Both the position numbers and the translations under genes were made by a program. The notes beneath the pieces are model-generated. The model had not been told where the DNA came from. It did not search any database and saw only the letters and a list, made by a program, of their open reading frames with translations. From Gammaproteobacteria bacterium (GTDB taxonomy: Bacteria; Pseudomonadota; Gammaproteobacteria; Ga0077554; Ga007554), in NCBI GenBank assembly GCA_016191235.1, contig JACPOZ010000040.1, forward strand, positions 1 through 64,000: a stretch of DNA of 64,000 nt, read 5' to 3'. Below, piece after piece: positions 32,843 through 41,966 of this stretch. Each line of letters opens with the position of its first letter. Position 1 is the stretch's first letter.

Positions 32843-34603
32843 ATGCTGAAACACATATTGATCATTCTGCTGATGATTTTCATCAGCTACGCGAACGTAG
32901 TCCGTGCGGCGGAAACCGTAGAGGTTAAAATCGATGGCGTGGAGGGCGCCGTGCTTGGGAATGTGCGCAAGTTCCTGGGCATCGAACAGCAGAAAAACGA
33001 TCCGGAACTTTTCGAGGCGCGCATACGCCGCCTGCACCGCAATGCCACCGCCGAAATCAAGCAGGCGCTGGAACCCTTTGGCTATTATGATCCACAGATC
33101 CGCTCCGGGCTTGTACAGCAGGCCGGGGGCTGGCTGGCAACCTATCACATAGACCCTGGGACACCGGTACATGTGGGGAATATCGATATTCAATTGCTGG
33201 GCGAGGGCACCAAGGACGAAGAATTCCAGAGACTCATCGCAGACTTCCCCCTCCACAAAGGCGACGTTCTCGAACATGCAAAATATGAGGCGGGCAAGCG
33301 CGCCCTCCAGGCGCTCGCCTCCGAACGCGGCTATCTGAATGCACAGCTTTCAAGGCATGAGGTGAATGTCCAGCCCGATAAACACGCGGCTAATGTGACG
33401 CTTCATTTTGACACCGGACCGCGTTACCGCTTCGGCAAGGTGAGCTTTATTCAGCCAACCGGCCAGGAAAAAACCCATTTAGACCCGGAATTCCTCGCGC
33501 GCTTTATCCCCTTTGAACAGGGCGAACCGTTTTCAACAAGCCGCCTGTTTACCCTGCAAAACATACTCAGCGACAGTGACTACTTCAACAGCGTGGATGC
33601 CAAGGCGCGCCGCGATCTTATCGAGAATCGTGAAATCCCTGTGGAAGTCATGCTGGAGCCCCGCAACAAACAACGTTATACCGCCGGCCTTGGTTATGGC
33701 ACGGATACCGGCGCGCGCGGCAGCCTGGCCTGGGAAAACCGCCATATCAACGACCAGGGACATCGCCTTAGAACTGAACTTAGGCTCTCTGAAATTAAAA
33801 ACAGTTTCATCGCCCGCTATCGCATCCCCACCCGCAACCCACGCACCGACCGCATCGAGTTCACTGCGGGCTGGCTGGAGAACAACCCTCAAACCAGCCG
33901 AAGCCAGATAGCTGTACTCGGTGCCAGCCACACGCTGCTCAGGGGCAGCGGCTGGCTTGAAACGATATACATTAATTATCAGGCCGAAACATTTACTGTT
34001 GGTAACGATAGCGGCTATAGCAAGCTGTTGTTGCCGGGCATCAGTTGGTCACGCGTCGATGCCGACAGCCGTATTTACACGCGGCACGGCACCCGGCTGT
34101 TAATCGACATCAGAGGAACTCATCCGTTATTGGGTTCGGATATCCAGTTATTGCAAATGCGGCTGCAAGGCAAGCTAATTCGCCCTCTCGGGGAAAATGG
34201 CCGCATCATCCTACGCGGTGATGCGGGCATCAGCCGCGTAGGCGATTTTGCCAAACTGCCCGCCTCGCTACGCTTCTTCAGCGGCGGCGACCAAAGCGTG
34301 CGCGGTTACGGTTACAATACCCTGGGGCCACGGGATGCGGCCACAGGTCGGGTCATCGGTGGTGAACAACTGCTGGTCGGCAGCACCGAATATGAATATT
34401 CGTGGACAGACAAATGGAGCAGCGCCGTCTTTTTCGATATCGGAAACGCCCTGGATAACTGGGCAGACAAACTCAAACAAGGCGCGGGAGCGGGTGTGCG
34501 CTGGAAAACCCCCATCGGCCTGATCCGCTTTGATCTGGCCTGGGCGGTGAGCGAACCCGGCAACCCCATGAAGTTTCATCTTGTAATCGGCCCCGATCTA
34601 TGA
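32843..34603 (+). CDS. tamA: autotransporter assembly complex protein TamA
   Basis: POTRA and Omp85/BamA barrel (RFFSGGDQSVRGYGYNTLGPRD), followed by tamB. Confidence 0.93.
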   Translation: MLKHILIILLMIFISYANVVRAAETVEVKIDGVEGAVLGNVRKFLGIEQQKNDPELFEARIRRLHRNATAEIKQALEPFGYYDPQIRSGLVQQAGGWLATYHIDPGTPVHVGNIDIQLLGEGTKDEEFQRLIADFPLHKGDVLEHAKYEAGKRALQALASERGYLNAQLSRHEVNVQPDKHAANVTLHFDTGPRYRFGKVSFIQPTGQEKTHLDPEFLARFIPFEQGEPFSTSRLFTLQNILSDSDYFNSVDAKARRDLIENREIPVEVMLEPRNKQRYTAGLGYGTDTGARGSLAWENRHINDQGHRLRTELRLSEIKNSFIARYRIPTRNPRTDRIEFTAGWLENNPQTSRSQIAVLGASHTLLRGSGWLETIYINYQAETFTVGNDSGYSKLLLPGISWSRVDADSRIYTRHGTRLLIDIRGTHPLLGSDIQLLQMRLQGKLIRPLGENGRIILRGDAGISRVGDFAKLPASLRFFSGGDQSVRGYGYNTLGPRDAATGRVIGGEQLLVGSTEYEYSWTDKWSSAVFFDIGNALDNWADKLKQGAGAGVRWKTPIGLIRFDLAWAVSEPGNPMKFHLVIGPDL

Positions 34604-37600
34604 CCGATACTGAAAATTCCGAAGCAGACTCCACCGCCGAAGCCAGACGGCACAAATTGCCTTGGCTTTTATTGCTGGCGCTGATAATCATTACACTTGC
34701 CGGCACGGCGGCTTTCGTGGCCACCACCGAAACCGGATTGAAATGGATGTTCGATCTGGCTGCGCGCAACATCCCAGGCGAATTACGGGTGGAACGCCTT
34801 GAGGGACGGCTGATCGATTCCGTCGCCGCGCATGGGTTACACTATAAAACCAAAGATGCCCGCACCACCGTAGCCATTGATGACATCAAGCTGGAGATAC
34901 GCCCTGTTGCCTTGCTCTATGAACAACTGCATATCACCCGGCTGAATATCACAGGGTTAAATTATACCCAGCTAAAAAGCCCGGAACCGCTGAAAAAAGT
35001 GCCGGATATCCGGTTACAGCTCGACAGAAAACTGGATAAGGCCATCGTCAGCAAAATCACGGTCAATCTGCCGGACAGGAGGCTCTCCTACCCCATTGAG
35101 AACATCACCCTGGCTGGCAGATTCCACCGCCAGCGCCTGCATATCGACGAACTCGAGATGCAATCTCCCCTCCTCCATGCCACCCTGCGCGGCACAGTAA
35201 AACCGCAGGGTGATTATCCCCTGAATGCGCGCATCCTGTGGACGACGACACCGAAGGGATACAGCGCCTTCTCGGGGGAAACCACCTTCAAAGGGGATCT
35301 GCTCAATGAATTCGACGCTTCGACGGATATCACTGCCCCCTTCAAGGCGGCGCTGTACGGAACTGTCACCGGCCTACTGGCGGAGACGCGGTGGCAGGCC
35401 AGCCTTGAGTTGGATGGATTAAGCGCGCGCAACATCAATACACGCTGGCCGCAACTGGATGTGTCAGGAAAGATCCGCGCCGAGGGCGACCTCAACCATG
35501 CCAACGTGCAAAGCGCGCTGCATCTCAAGCAAAAACAATACGCCGTGGACACACATCTTCAGGCACGCTATGAAGATAAAAAAATACAGATTCGCGAACT
35601 AACGCTAGCCCTGCCGGATCGTCCCACCCGCATCACCGCTCAAGGCATCGTCACCGGCGATCTGATCAAAGATCCACAGCTTCGCCTGGCAGGGAAATGG
35701 CGCTCCCTCGCCTGGCCACTCTCCGGAGAAGCGGTAATCAGCAGTGAATGGGGAAACTACAAATTTTCCGGCGGCATTGGCAAATATAGGCTGGCATTCG
35801 ACACCGTGCTAACAGGCAAAAATATCCCGCCAGGACACTGGAGCGCAGATGGAGAAGGCAGCCGCACCCATCTCAAGCTGACACACATCCATGGCAACAT
35901 CCTGGACGGCAATGTCACAGGGAGCGGAGCGCTTGCCTGGAAACCACAGCTTGCATGGAGCGTTGATATCAGCGGCAACGACCTGAACCCCGGGCAGCAG
36001 TGGCCACAATGGCCGGGGCGGCTGGCTTTGCAAACCCGGATCAGTGGCACACGGACTGCGGACGATATCGTCACTTCACTGGACATCCACCAGCTTAATG
36101 GACAGCTACGCGACATCCCGCTGGACGGTTCAGCGTTCCTGGTCATAAGCAAGGATGGCTATGAATTGCCACGCCTTAATGTATCTTCCGGCTCGGCAAA
36201 CCTCGCAGCTTCAGGCCGGCTGGACGAGCAATGGGATCTGCGGTGGAAGCTGGATATTCAGGATCTTGGCAGAGCGCTCGCCGCCCAGGGCATAACAAGC
36301 AGCGGCACGGCGCATGGCAGCGGTAGTCTGTCCGGGCCTCTGCGCACGCCACGCATCATTGCCATGCTCAATGGAAAAGATTTGGCATTCAATGAACATC
36401 GCGCTGCCGGACTGCATGTAAGCGCCGATGTAGACATGCAGGATCAACTGCCTTCGCAGTTTAACCTGCGCGCCACCAGGCTGCGCATCGGCACTCAAGC
36501 TATCGACTCTGTCACCATCGACGGCAGCGGCCAGGCCACGCGACACGAATTAAATGCCACACTGAATATGGCGCAAGAATCGCTGGTGCTGCGTGCCCAG
36601 GGTGGCCTTGTTTTCCAGAATATGGGGGAACAGAATATCGCTTGGAAAGGCATGCTCACCCGCGCCGATGCCTCGTCTCAAACCTTCGGGCACTGGAGCC
36701 TGACCGCCCCCGGCCCGTTTGCGGTTGCCAGAGACAACGCACAGCTTGGCCCATGGTGCTGGAACCAGACTGCGTCCCAAGTCTGCGTCGATGCTAGCCG
36801 GCAGAGTAACAGTGGCTGGCAAGGCAACACACAGGGCAAAAACCTGCCCATGATCTGGTTCAAACCTCTGCTCCCACCCGACGCCGCCCTGTCCGGCGCC
36901 TTCGATGCCTCCCTTTCAGGACGCTACAATTCTGCCGGCCTGCTGACCGGGGAAGGAAAATTCATCCCCACCCCAGGAAGCATCGTCTACCCGCTCGGCC
37001 CAGAGCAAGATCTCGTTCTTGCCTATACTGACGGCAGCCTGGAAGCCAACCTGGGGCCGGACACATTGAACACACGAGCGAGATTAACGCTGCTCGACAG
37101 GGGCATCGCAGAGGGTACGCTCGCCCTGCCCCGCTCAGGCTTGCCTGCGATACTGAAAAATCCAATGTCGAATGTATCCCAGCTAACTGGACAAGTGAAT
37201 GCGCAAATCCACCAGCTTGACTGGCTACCCGATTTGCTGCCAGGCGTGGAAAACACCCAAGGCAAGGTCAACATCGCGCTTGCCTTGGCCGGCACGATGG
37301 ATAAACCACGCTTCACGGGAGAAGCAAAACTCGAACAAGGTACGGCCCTGGTGCCACGCTTCGGTCTGCGCTTGCGCGACATCCAGATGCTCATCACCGG
37401 CAATGATGAGAACAGCCTCACGCTCAAAGGACAAGTCCGTTCTGGTGACGGCATAGTGCAACTGGCAGGGCAGGCGCAACCCGATGCGCAACGAAAGTGG
37501 GAAGCAAATCTAACGGTAAAAGGTGAACGTTTTGAAGCAGCCAGAACACCGGAGTTCAAGGCAAATGTCTCACCCGACCTCACCATCAAGATCGCGCAAC

Positions 37601-38550
37601 ACAAAATTGATGTCAATGGCAACCTGCTCATCCCGGAAGCCAACATCGAGCCGCGCGACCTAAGCGCCGCTATCCGGCCCTCGGAGGATATCATCGTTGA
37701 ACAGGTGGGTGGAGAGGAAGCCCGCGCCGACCGCTGGGAGATCAGCAGCCTGATCGGCCTCAAACTCGGCGACCAGGTGAAGTTCAAGGGATTCGGCCTC
37801 AGCGGACGCTTCACCGGCGATATCGCACTGATCGACCTCCCGCGACAGCTCACTACCGCTCTGGGCGAGATACGTATTGAAGACGGTGGGGAATACAGCG
37901 CATTCAACCAAAAGCTCACAGTCAAAAAAGGAGGCAAACTACTGTTTGCAGGCGGCCCCATCAACAACCCTGGGCTGGATGCACGCGCCATACGCCTGAT
38001 TCCACAGATAGGCGTATCCACGCCCATCACCGTCGGACTCAACGTGCGCGGCACATTGCAAAGCCCGGTTTTATCGGCATTTTCCGAACCTGCCATGCCG
38101 GAAGCCGACGCCCTATCCTATCTATTGTTAGGCCGTCCCATGCGTCAAGCCTCCGCCGCCGAGGGTCAACAACTATCAAATGCGGCATTGGGGCTGGGAT
38201 TGGCGGGCGGTGAAATGCTTGCCCAGAAGATCGGCAAGGCCTTCGGCATCGAGGAGGTACGCATGGAGACAAGAGTCTCCCCCATCGCCGGCGCAACCAC
38301 ACTTCCAGGCGCGCTCCCAAGCACCATGCCAGGAACCACGCCGGGCGCCACGTCAACCACAGCAGGCGCCGCCCTCGTCCTTGGCAAATACCTGACACCC
38401 AAACTCTATATAAGCTACGGCGTCGGCGTCATTGATCGGCTCCAGACCCTACGCCTGCGCTATCAACTCAGCCGCCGCTGGACACTTGAAGGAGAAGGCA
38501 GCGGCCTGCAAAGCGGTGCCGACCTGCTCTATAACATTGAGAAAAAATAA
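34600..38550 (+). CDS. tamB: translocation/assembly module TamB
   Basis: 1316-aa AsmA-like protein; C-terminal DUF490 (ADALSYLLLGRPMRQASAAEGQQLSNAALGLG). Confidence 0.95.
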   Translation: MTDTENSEADSTAEARRHKLPWLLLLALIIITLAGTAAFVATTETGLKWMFDLAARNIPGELRVERLEGRLIDSVAAHGLHYKTKDARTTVAIDDIKLEIRPVALLYEQLHITRLNITGLNYTQLKSPEPLKKVPDIRLQLDRKLDKAIVSKITVNLPDRRLSYPIENITLAGRFHRQRLHIDELEMQSPLLHATLRGTVKPQGDYPLNARILWTTTPKGYSAFSGETTFKGDLLNEFDASTDITAPFKAALYGTVTGLLAETRWQASLELDGLSARNINTRWPQLDVSGKIRAEGDLNHANVQSALHLKQKQYAVDTHLQARYEDKKIQIRELTLALPDRPTRITAQGIVTGDLIKDPQLRLAGKWRSLAWPLSGEAVISSEWGNYKFSGGIGKYRLAFDTVLTGKNIPPGHWSADGEGSRTHLKLTHIHGNILDGNVTGSGALAWKPQLAWSVDISGNDLNPGQQWPQWPGRLALQTRISGTRTADDIVTSLDIHQLNGQLRDIPLDGSAFLVISKDGYELPRLNVSSGSANLAASGRLDEQWDLRWKLDIQDLGRALAAQGITSSGTAHGSGSLSGPLRTPRIIAMLNGKDLAFNEHRAAGLHVSADVDMQDQLPSQFNLRATRLRIGTQAIDSVTIDGSGQATRHELNATLNMAQESLVLRAQGGLVFQNMGEQNIAWKGMLTRADASSQTFGHWSLTAPGPFAVARDNAQLGPWCWNQTASQVCVDASRQSNSGWQGNTQGKNLPMIWFKPLLPPDAALSGAFDASLSGRYNSAGLLTGEGKFIPTPGSIVYPLGPEQDLVLAYTDGSLEANLGPDTLNTRARLTLLDRGIAEGTLALPRSGLPAILKNPMSNVSQLTGQVNAQIHQLDWLPDLLPGVENTQGKVNIALALAGTMDKPRFTGEAKLEQGTALVPRFGLRLRDIQMLITGNDENSLTLKGQVRSGDGIVQLAGQAQPDAQRKWEANLTVKGERFEAARTPEFKANVSPDLTIKIAQHKIDVNGNLLIPEANIEPRDLSAAIRPSEDIIVEQVGGEEARADRWEISSLIGLKLGDQVKFKGFGLSGRFTGDIALIDLPRQLTTALGEIRIEDGGEYSAFNQKLTVKKGGKLLFAGGPINNPGLDARAIRLIPQIGVSTPITVGLNVRGTLQSPVLSAFSEPAMPEADALSYLLLGRPMRQASAAEGQQLSNAALGLGLAGGEMLAQKIGKAFGIEEVRMETRVSPIAGATTLPGALPSTMPGTTPGATSTTAGAALVLGKYLTPKLYISYGVGVIDRLQTLRLRYQLSRRWTLEGEGSGLQSGADLLYNIEKK

Positions 38551-38565
38551 AGCGGTTACTTGAAG

Positions 38566-38611
38566 ATGGTGCCGGCAGGGGGAATCGAACCTCCGACCTA
38601 CTGATTACGAA
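38566..38611. repeat. attL core: displaced tRNA-Thr 3' end, 46-bp perfect direct repeat
   Basis: ATGGTGCCGGCAGGGGGAATCGAACCTCCGACCTACTGATTACGAA identical to 48520-48565. Confidence 0.95.
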
Positions 38612-38732
38612 ACCGTCAGTACATAATAAAACATTAATAAATACATCAAGTTATAAAGATTCAATCGAATCAAACCCTACTGTTGCGTCCTTTCAAAACA
38701 ATCACTTAGTAAGCACTGGTGGTGCAAATCCG

Positions 38733-38930
38733 GTGCAACCTGGCCAGTCCACCAGGTTTTATTATTGCCCAGCGTGCCGTTTGCCCTTTTCCTGCCGCCA
38801 GCCTTCTGGTGTCGATCCTATTGCGTCTCGCATGGTCAATTGTGCGCGTTGTTCCATACCCGTTTCCACTGAATCCGTTGTTTCGGTTACTGCACGTCGT
38901 CACGGCGCATTGACGGGCGTTGCCCGATGA
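38733..38930 (+). CDS. small hypothetical protein with two CxxC motifs
   Basis: GTG start; YYCPACRLPFSC...NCARCSIPV; precedes rep. Confidence 0.35.
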   Translation: MQPGQSTRFYYCPACRLPFSCRQPSGVDPIASRMVNCARCSIPVSTESVVSVTARRHGALTGVAR

Positions 38931-39166
38931 TCCGCGCCGTGACGGTACCGAATTCGTGTCTTGAGGTAGCCCCTGGCAGGTGTATTGCGTGGGTTTCCGG
39001 TCTGGGTTATGTCCACTCTAAAAATATGGTTATACGGGTTCGCTTTTCGTGTTTTGGACTGGGCATTTCTACCACAAACGGTGGGGGAGTTAGTTCGGGA
39101 GTTCCTGTTACACCCGAACTAACTCCGGACGTCCGGAATTTTAGGGGGTCAAATGTTCTTCGTTGA
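38927..39166 (+). CDS. hypothetical small ORF upstream of rep
   Basis: ORF only; its 3' half runs through the palindromic region, so coding status is doubtful. Confidence 0.25.
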   Translation: MIRAVTVPNSCLEVAPGRCIAWVSGLGYVHSKNMVIRVRFSCFGLGISTTNGGGVSSGVPVTPELTPDVRNFRGSNVLR

Positions 39167-40259
39167 CTTCCTCGAAATGTATCAGGACTACCCCGAAGGC
39201 GGACTTCCGGTGGTGGGAAAAAAGCTGTTTTGGTCCATCGATCTCGAAACCGGCGAGGAAAGCCAGCCCAACCCCTCGCGTTTGGCGTTTGAGGGCTCGT
39301 ACAGCTCTACCCTGCAAATTCGGTGTGACGGTCAACGGGTGACGGTCGGTGGCAACCCTTCCCGTTGGCAGCGCATCGATAATCTCTTTGGCCATGCCAC
39401 CTTGGAAGCCTGCGTAGCCGTGTACAACCGTATCCTGCTTGAACTCGGCTTGCCGCCCTTCTCAAAATGCACCAAGTTCGATTGGTGTCAGTCGGGTGAA
39501 AATGACCGTTCCCGGCTGTGGACGGATGGCGCCGTTATTACCCGGATCGACTGGACGCGCAACCTCGGCGTTGGGCGTGACAATGTGCTGCCGTTCCTGC
39601 GTGGATTATCGACCCAAGCCCTCAACCGTGGAAAACTGCCCTACCTCTACCCGAACGGACGCACAACCGACTGGAACAAGGGCAGTTCGTGGCGTTATGA
39701 TAAGATTTACGACAAGGGCTATGATTTAGCCAGCCGGAAAAAGCTGAAAAAACTCAAGACAGATGAAGAGCGCGACTATTACAAACGTTTGATCGACTAT
39801 TGTGAAGAAATGGGCATTGCCAGAGAAGAGCACACCTTCAAGCAAAAATTTCTGAGCCGACATAATTTTTGCTTCTATGGAATGGTGCGCGAGAGCGACT
39901 TTGAACCCTACTTGAATGAGATAGATAACGCCATGAAAAGACTAGAGATAGCTGCTGTTGACTATATAACCATTGCCGATCAATTGCTGGATCGTGAAAT
40001 TGTAAAATCCAGACAGGCCGCGAATACAACTGAAGGCTACGCCTTGAAGTGGCTCCATGGCCACGCGCTGGAGCATAACAGTCAGTACTACGTTCATCGC
40101 GGGCGCTTGTTGCAGCTGGGTATTGATATTTCTCTTCAGTTCGATGGCACAAAACCCGTGCCACAACTGAAGCGTGATCGTGAAATCCATGTCAGTACAG
40201 TGCTGCCGCCGCCGTGGTACCGCATGCCAGAAGTGCCAACCCTCAAGTTGGTGGCGTAG
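39153..40259 (+). CDS. phage/plasmid replication protein, gpII/X (Phage_CRI) family
   Basis: STLQIRCDGQRVTVGGNPSRWQRIDNLFGHATLEACVAVYNRILLELGLPPFS..., SWRYDKIYDKGYDL; typical inovirus Rep. Confidence 0.9.
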   Translation: MFFVDFLEMYQDYPEGGLPVVGKKLFWSIDLETGEESQPNPSRLAFEGSYSSTLQIRCDGQRVTVGGNPSRWQRIDNLFGHATLEACVAVYNRILLELGLPPFSKCTKFDWCQSGENDRSRLWTDGAVITRIDWTRNLGVGRDNVLPFLRGLSTQALNRGKLPYLYPNGRTTDWNKGSSWRYDKIYDKGYDLASRKKLKKLKTDEERDYYKRLIDYCEEMGIAREEHTFKQKFLSRHNFCFYGMVRESDFEPYLNEIDNAMKRLEIAAVDYITIADQLLDREIVKSRQAANTTEGYALKWLHGHALEHNSQYYVHRGRLLQLGIDISLQFDGTKPVPQLKRDREIHVSTVLPPPWYRMPEVPTLKLVA

Positions 40260-40270
40260 GCGTTCAATTC

Positions 40271-40618
40271 ATGTCACGTATCCCAGGATCTGAACAGGCG
40301 GTTGTTGATATTGCTAAGCTCAGGGATTATTGCTTGAGTATGGATCATCCCGAAGGTAGGCATAAGGCGAGGGTCTTCTTCTCTGCATTGAGCATGACCG
40401 TCTTTGATGCGGAGGAATTGCATGAAGTTTTGCTTGATGGAGTGCGGAGCAATGACGCCACTCCGATGAAGTGTGACCTATACGGACAGCGCTATAGTGT
40501 TGATGTATTGGTCAAGCGAGGAAATCGCAAGGCTGTTATCCGGTCGGGATGGATCGTTAGAACGGGCGAGGGATTTCCCCGCCTGACCAGTTGTTATGTA
40601 CTGAGAGGTGAACGATGA
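40271..40618 (+). CDS. DUF6883-like domain protein
   Basis: KLRDYCLSMDHPEGRHKARVFFSAL...GQRYSVDVLVKRGNRKAVIRSGWIVRTGEGFPRLTSCYV; family call from remembered pattern. Confidence 0.7.
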   Translation: MSRIPGSEQAVVDIAKLRDYCLSMDHPEGRHKARVFFSALSMTVFDAEELHEVLLDGVRSNDATPMKCDLYGQRYSVDVLVKRGNRKAVIRSGWIVRTGEGFPRLTSCYVLRGER

Positions 40619-40824
40619 AACTGCTTGATGTTGTGGCACTGACGGAAGATGTTGCCGAAGATGGATTGAGCCGTGGCCAGGTGGGAACCATTGTTGAGAT
40701 TCTGGCGCCACGAGTATTTGAGGTGGAATTTGCCGACCTTGAAGGTAAGACCTATGCCTCTCTGGCGATTCCAGAACACAAGCTCATGGTGCTACATCAC
40801 CGCCCTCATGAAGAAGCGGCCTGA
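40615..40824 (+). CDS. DUF4926-like domain protein
   Basis: LLDVVALTEDVAEDGLSRGQVGTIVEILAPRVFEVEFADLEGKTYASLAI; ATGA overlap with the preceding gene. Confidence 0.8.
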   Translation: MKLLDVVALTEDVAEDGLSRGQVGTIVEILAPRVFEVEFADLEGKTYASLAIPEHKLMVLHHRPHEEAA

Positions 40825-40921
40825 AAGCACATTACCCTCCTTTCTCTTTTTCAAAGGTCACTATGTTTAACCAGTGGACTCTTGTCCCATTGTGGGACTT
40901 TTACTTTGTTTTGAGGTAGGC

Positions 40922-41221
40922 ATGAAACATAAATGGGACATACGTTGGGAGGGCCGTCATTGGTGTTATGACGAGTTTCTTTCTAGAACTGACCTTTTGC
41001 CCGAATCGTTCCGTATTGAGGCATATGATGGTCAGATCGGTTTCAGTGACCAAGAACGCCTTACCGTTCTCGCCATGCTGCTTGAAAATCTGGGCCTAGA
41101 AAAATCGTTTCGTTTTTTGTTGGATATATCTTTACAAGACGGCGAAATTTCACGACAGGATTTTGATTTATTGAAGAAACTCATAGCTGATTTCGTTGGG
41201 GACGAATTACCCCTACTTTAA
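40922..41221 (+). CDS. hypothetical protein of accessory cassette
   Basis: GAGGTAGGC-ATG; MKHKWDIRWEGRHWCYDEFLSRTDLLPESFRIEAYDGQIGFSDQERLTVLAMLLENLGLEKS. Confidence 0.6.
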   Translation: MKHKWDIRWEGRHWCYDEFLSRTDLLPESFRIEAYDGQIGFSDQERLTVLAMLLENLGLEKSFRFLLDISLQDGEISRQDFDLLKKLIADFVGDELPLL

Positions 41222-41223
41222 AA

Positions 41224-41277
41224 CCACGTCAGTACAGTGCTGCATCTGCCGTGGTACCGCATGCCGGAAGTGCCAAT
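41224..41277 (+). repeat. diverged duplication of the rep 3' end (copy 1 at 40187-40240)
   Basis: CCACGTCAGTACAGTGCTGCATCTGCCGTGGTACCGCATGCCGGAAGTGCCAATCC versus CCATGTCAGTACAGTGCTGCCGCCGCCGTGGTACCGCATGCCAGAAGTGCCAACCC. Confidence 0.9.
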
Positions 41278-41308
41278 CCACCAAACCGAATATTGCATCT
41301 TGTTATCA

Positions 41309-41749
41309 TCACCGGCCTCGCTGCCAATCCAGGTAACGCGCCACCTTGGCGATACCAATCAATCCGTCTTTCATCATGACCTCTAAAGGCGTTTGATGTC
41401 CAAACGCCTCGTGGCGGCGCTTCACCCAGTCATAGCGTAGCGCCTCGTTATAGGGGTACAGCAGGCGCAGCGCCTTGTGAATGGCTAGCAGCCAGCCGAT
41501 CCGGTCCCGGACATCACGGGTGGCGGGATAGGCCGCGCCGCGCCGGTAGCGGCCCAGCATGGCGCGGCTGGTGGGACTGGTGGGACTGGTGGGACTGGTG
41601 GGACTGGTGGGACTGGTGGGACTGGTGGGACTGGTGGGACTGGTGGGACTGGTGGGACTGGTGGGACTGAGTCCAAGAAGCGTCAGTTGGGCAGCGGTAT
41701 CGAGTTGCCAACGATCAAACAACAACATGACCAGATGTAGCTCTTTCAT
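41309..41749 (-). CDS. MbcA/ParS/Xre (DUF2384-type) antitoxin-like protein with an (SPT)11 insertion
   Basis: LLFDRWQLDTAAQLTLLGLSP ... SRAMLGRYRRGAAYPATRDVRDRIGWLLAIHKALRLLYPYNEALRYDWVKRRHEAFGHQTPLEVMMKDGLIGIAKVARYLDWQRG. Confidence 0.85.
   Translation of the reverse strand: MKELHLVMLLFDRWQLDTAAQLTLLGLSPTSPTSPTSPTSPTSPTSPTSPTSPTSPTSPTSRAMLGRYRRGAAYPATRDVRDRIGWLLAIHKALRLLYPYNEALRYDWVKRRHEAFGHQTPLEVMMKDGLIGIAKVARYLDWQRGR
41571..41669. repeat. tandem repeat, 11 perfect copies of 9-bp GTGGGACTG
   Basis: 99 bp of uninterrupted period 9 counted from the sequence. Confidence 0.98.
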
Positions 41750-41966
41750 TTATCTTTTTTAAATACCCGCATTTCATAAAAGTTAATAACTCGTTGATTA
41801 TACAAGAAATGTCTAGTAATTGCAATATGCTGTCTGCGAATGTCGCATTATTTGTGCAAACATCTCCCTGTTTTCTCTTCATTGAATTTGTGTGATCTTT
41901 TTACTACGCCACAAAAATGGTGGACAACTAAAAAAATTTACTCAATTTAACGGAGATTTGACGACG

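Noticed and set aside
37023-38096. 357-aa minus-strand ORF opposite tamB
   Set aside because: Antisense shadow, Ser/Arg-rich, no domain; tamB reading frame is conserved.
38569-38620. A second functional tRNA-Thr at the left boundary
   Set aside because: Only the 3' 46 bp match; the 5' half diverges after ACGAA, so it is an att remnant.
41571-41669. Possible CRISPR array or multiple ORFs (VGLVGL.., PPVPPV.., HQSHQS..) in alternate frames
   Set aside because: Period is 9 bp with no spacers; alternate-frame ORFs are by-products of the repeat, while only the minus-strand SPT frame joins two recognisable antitoxin segments.
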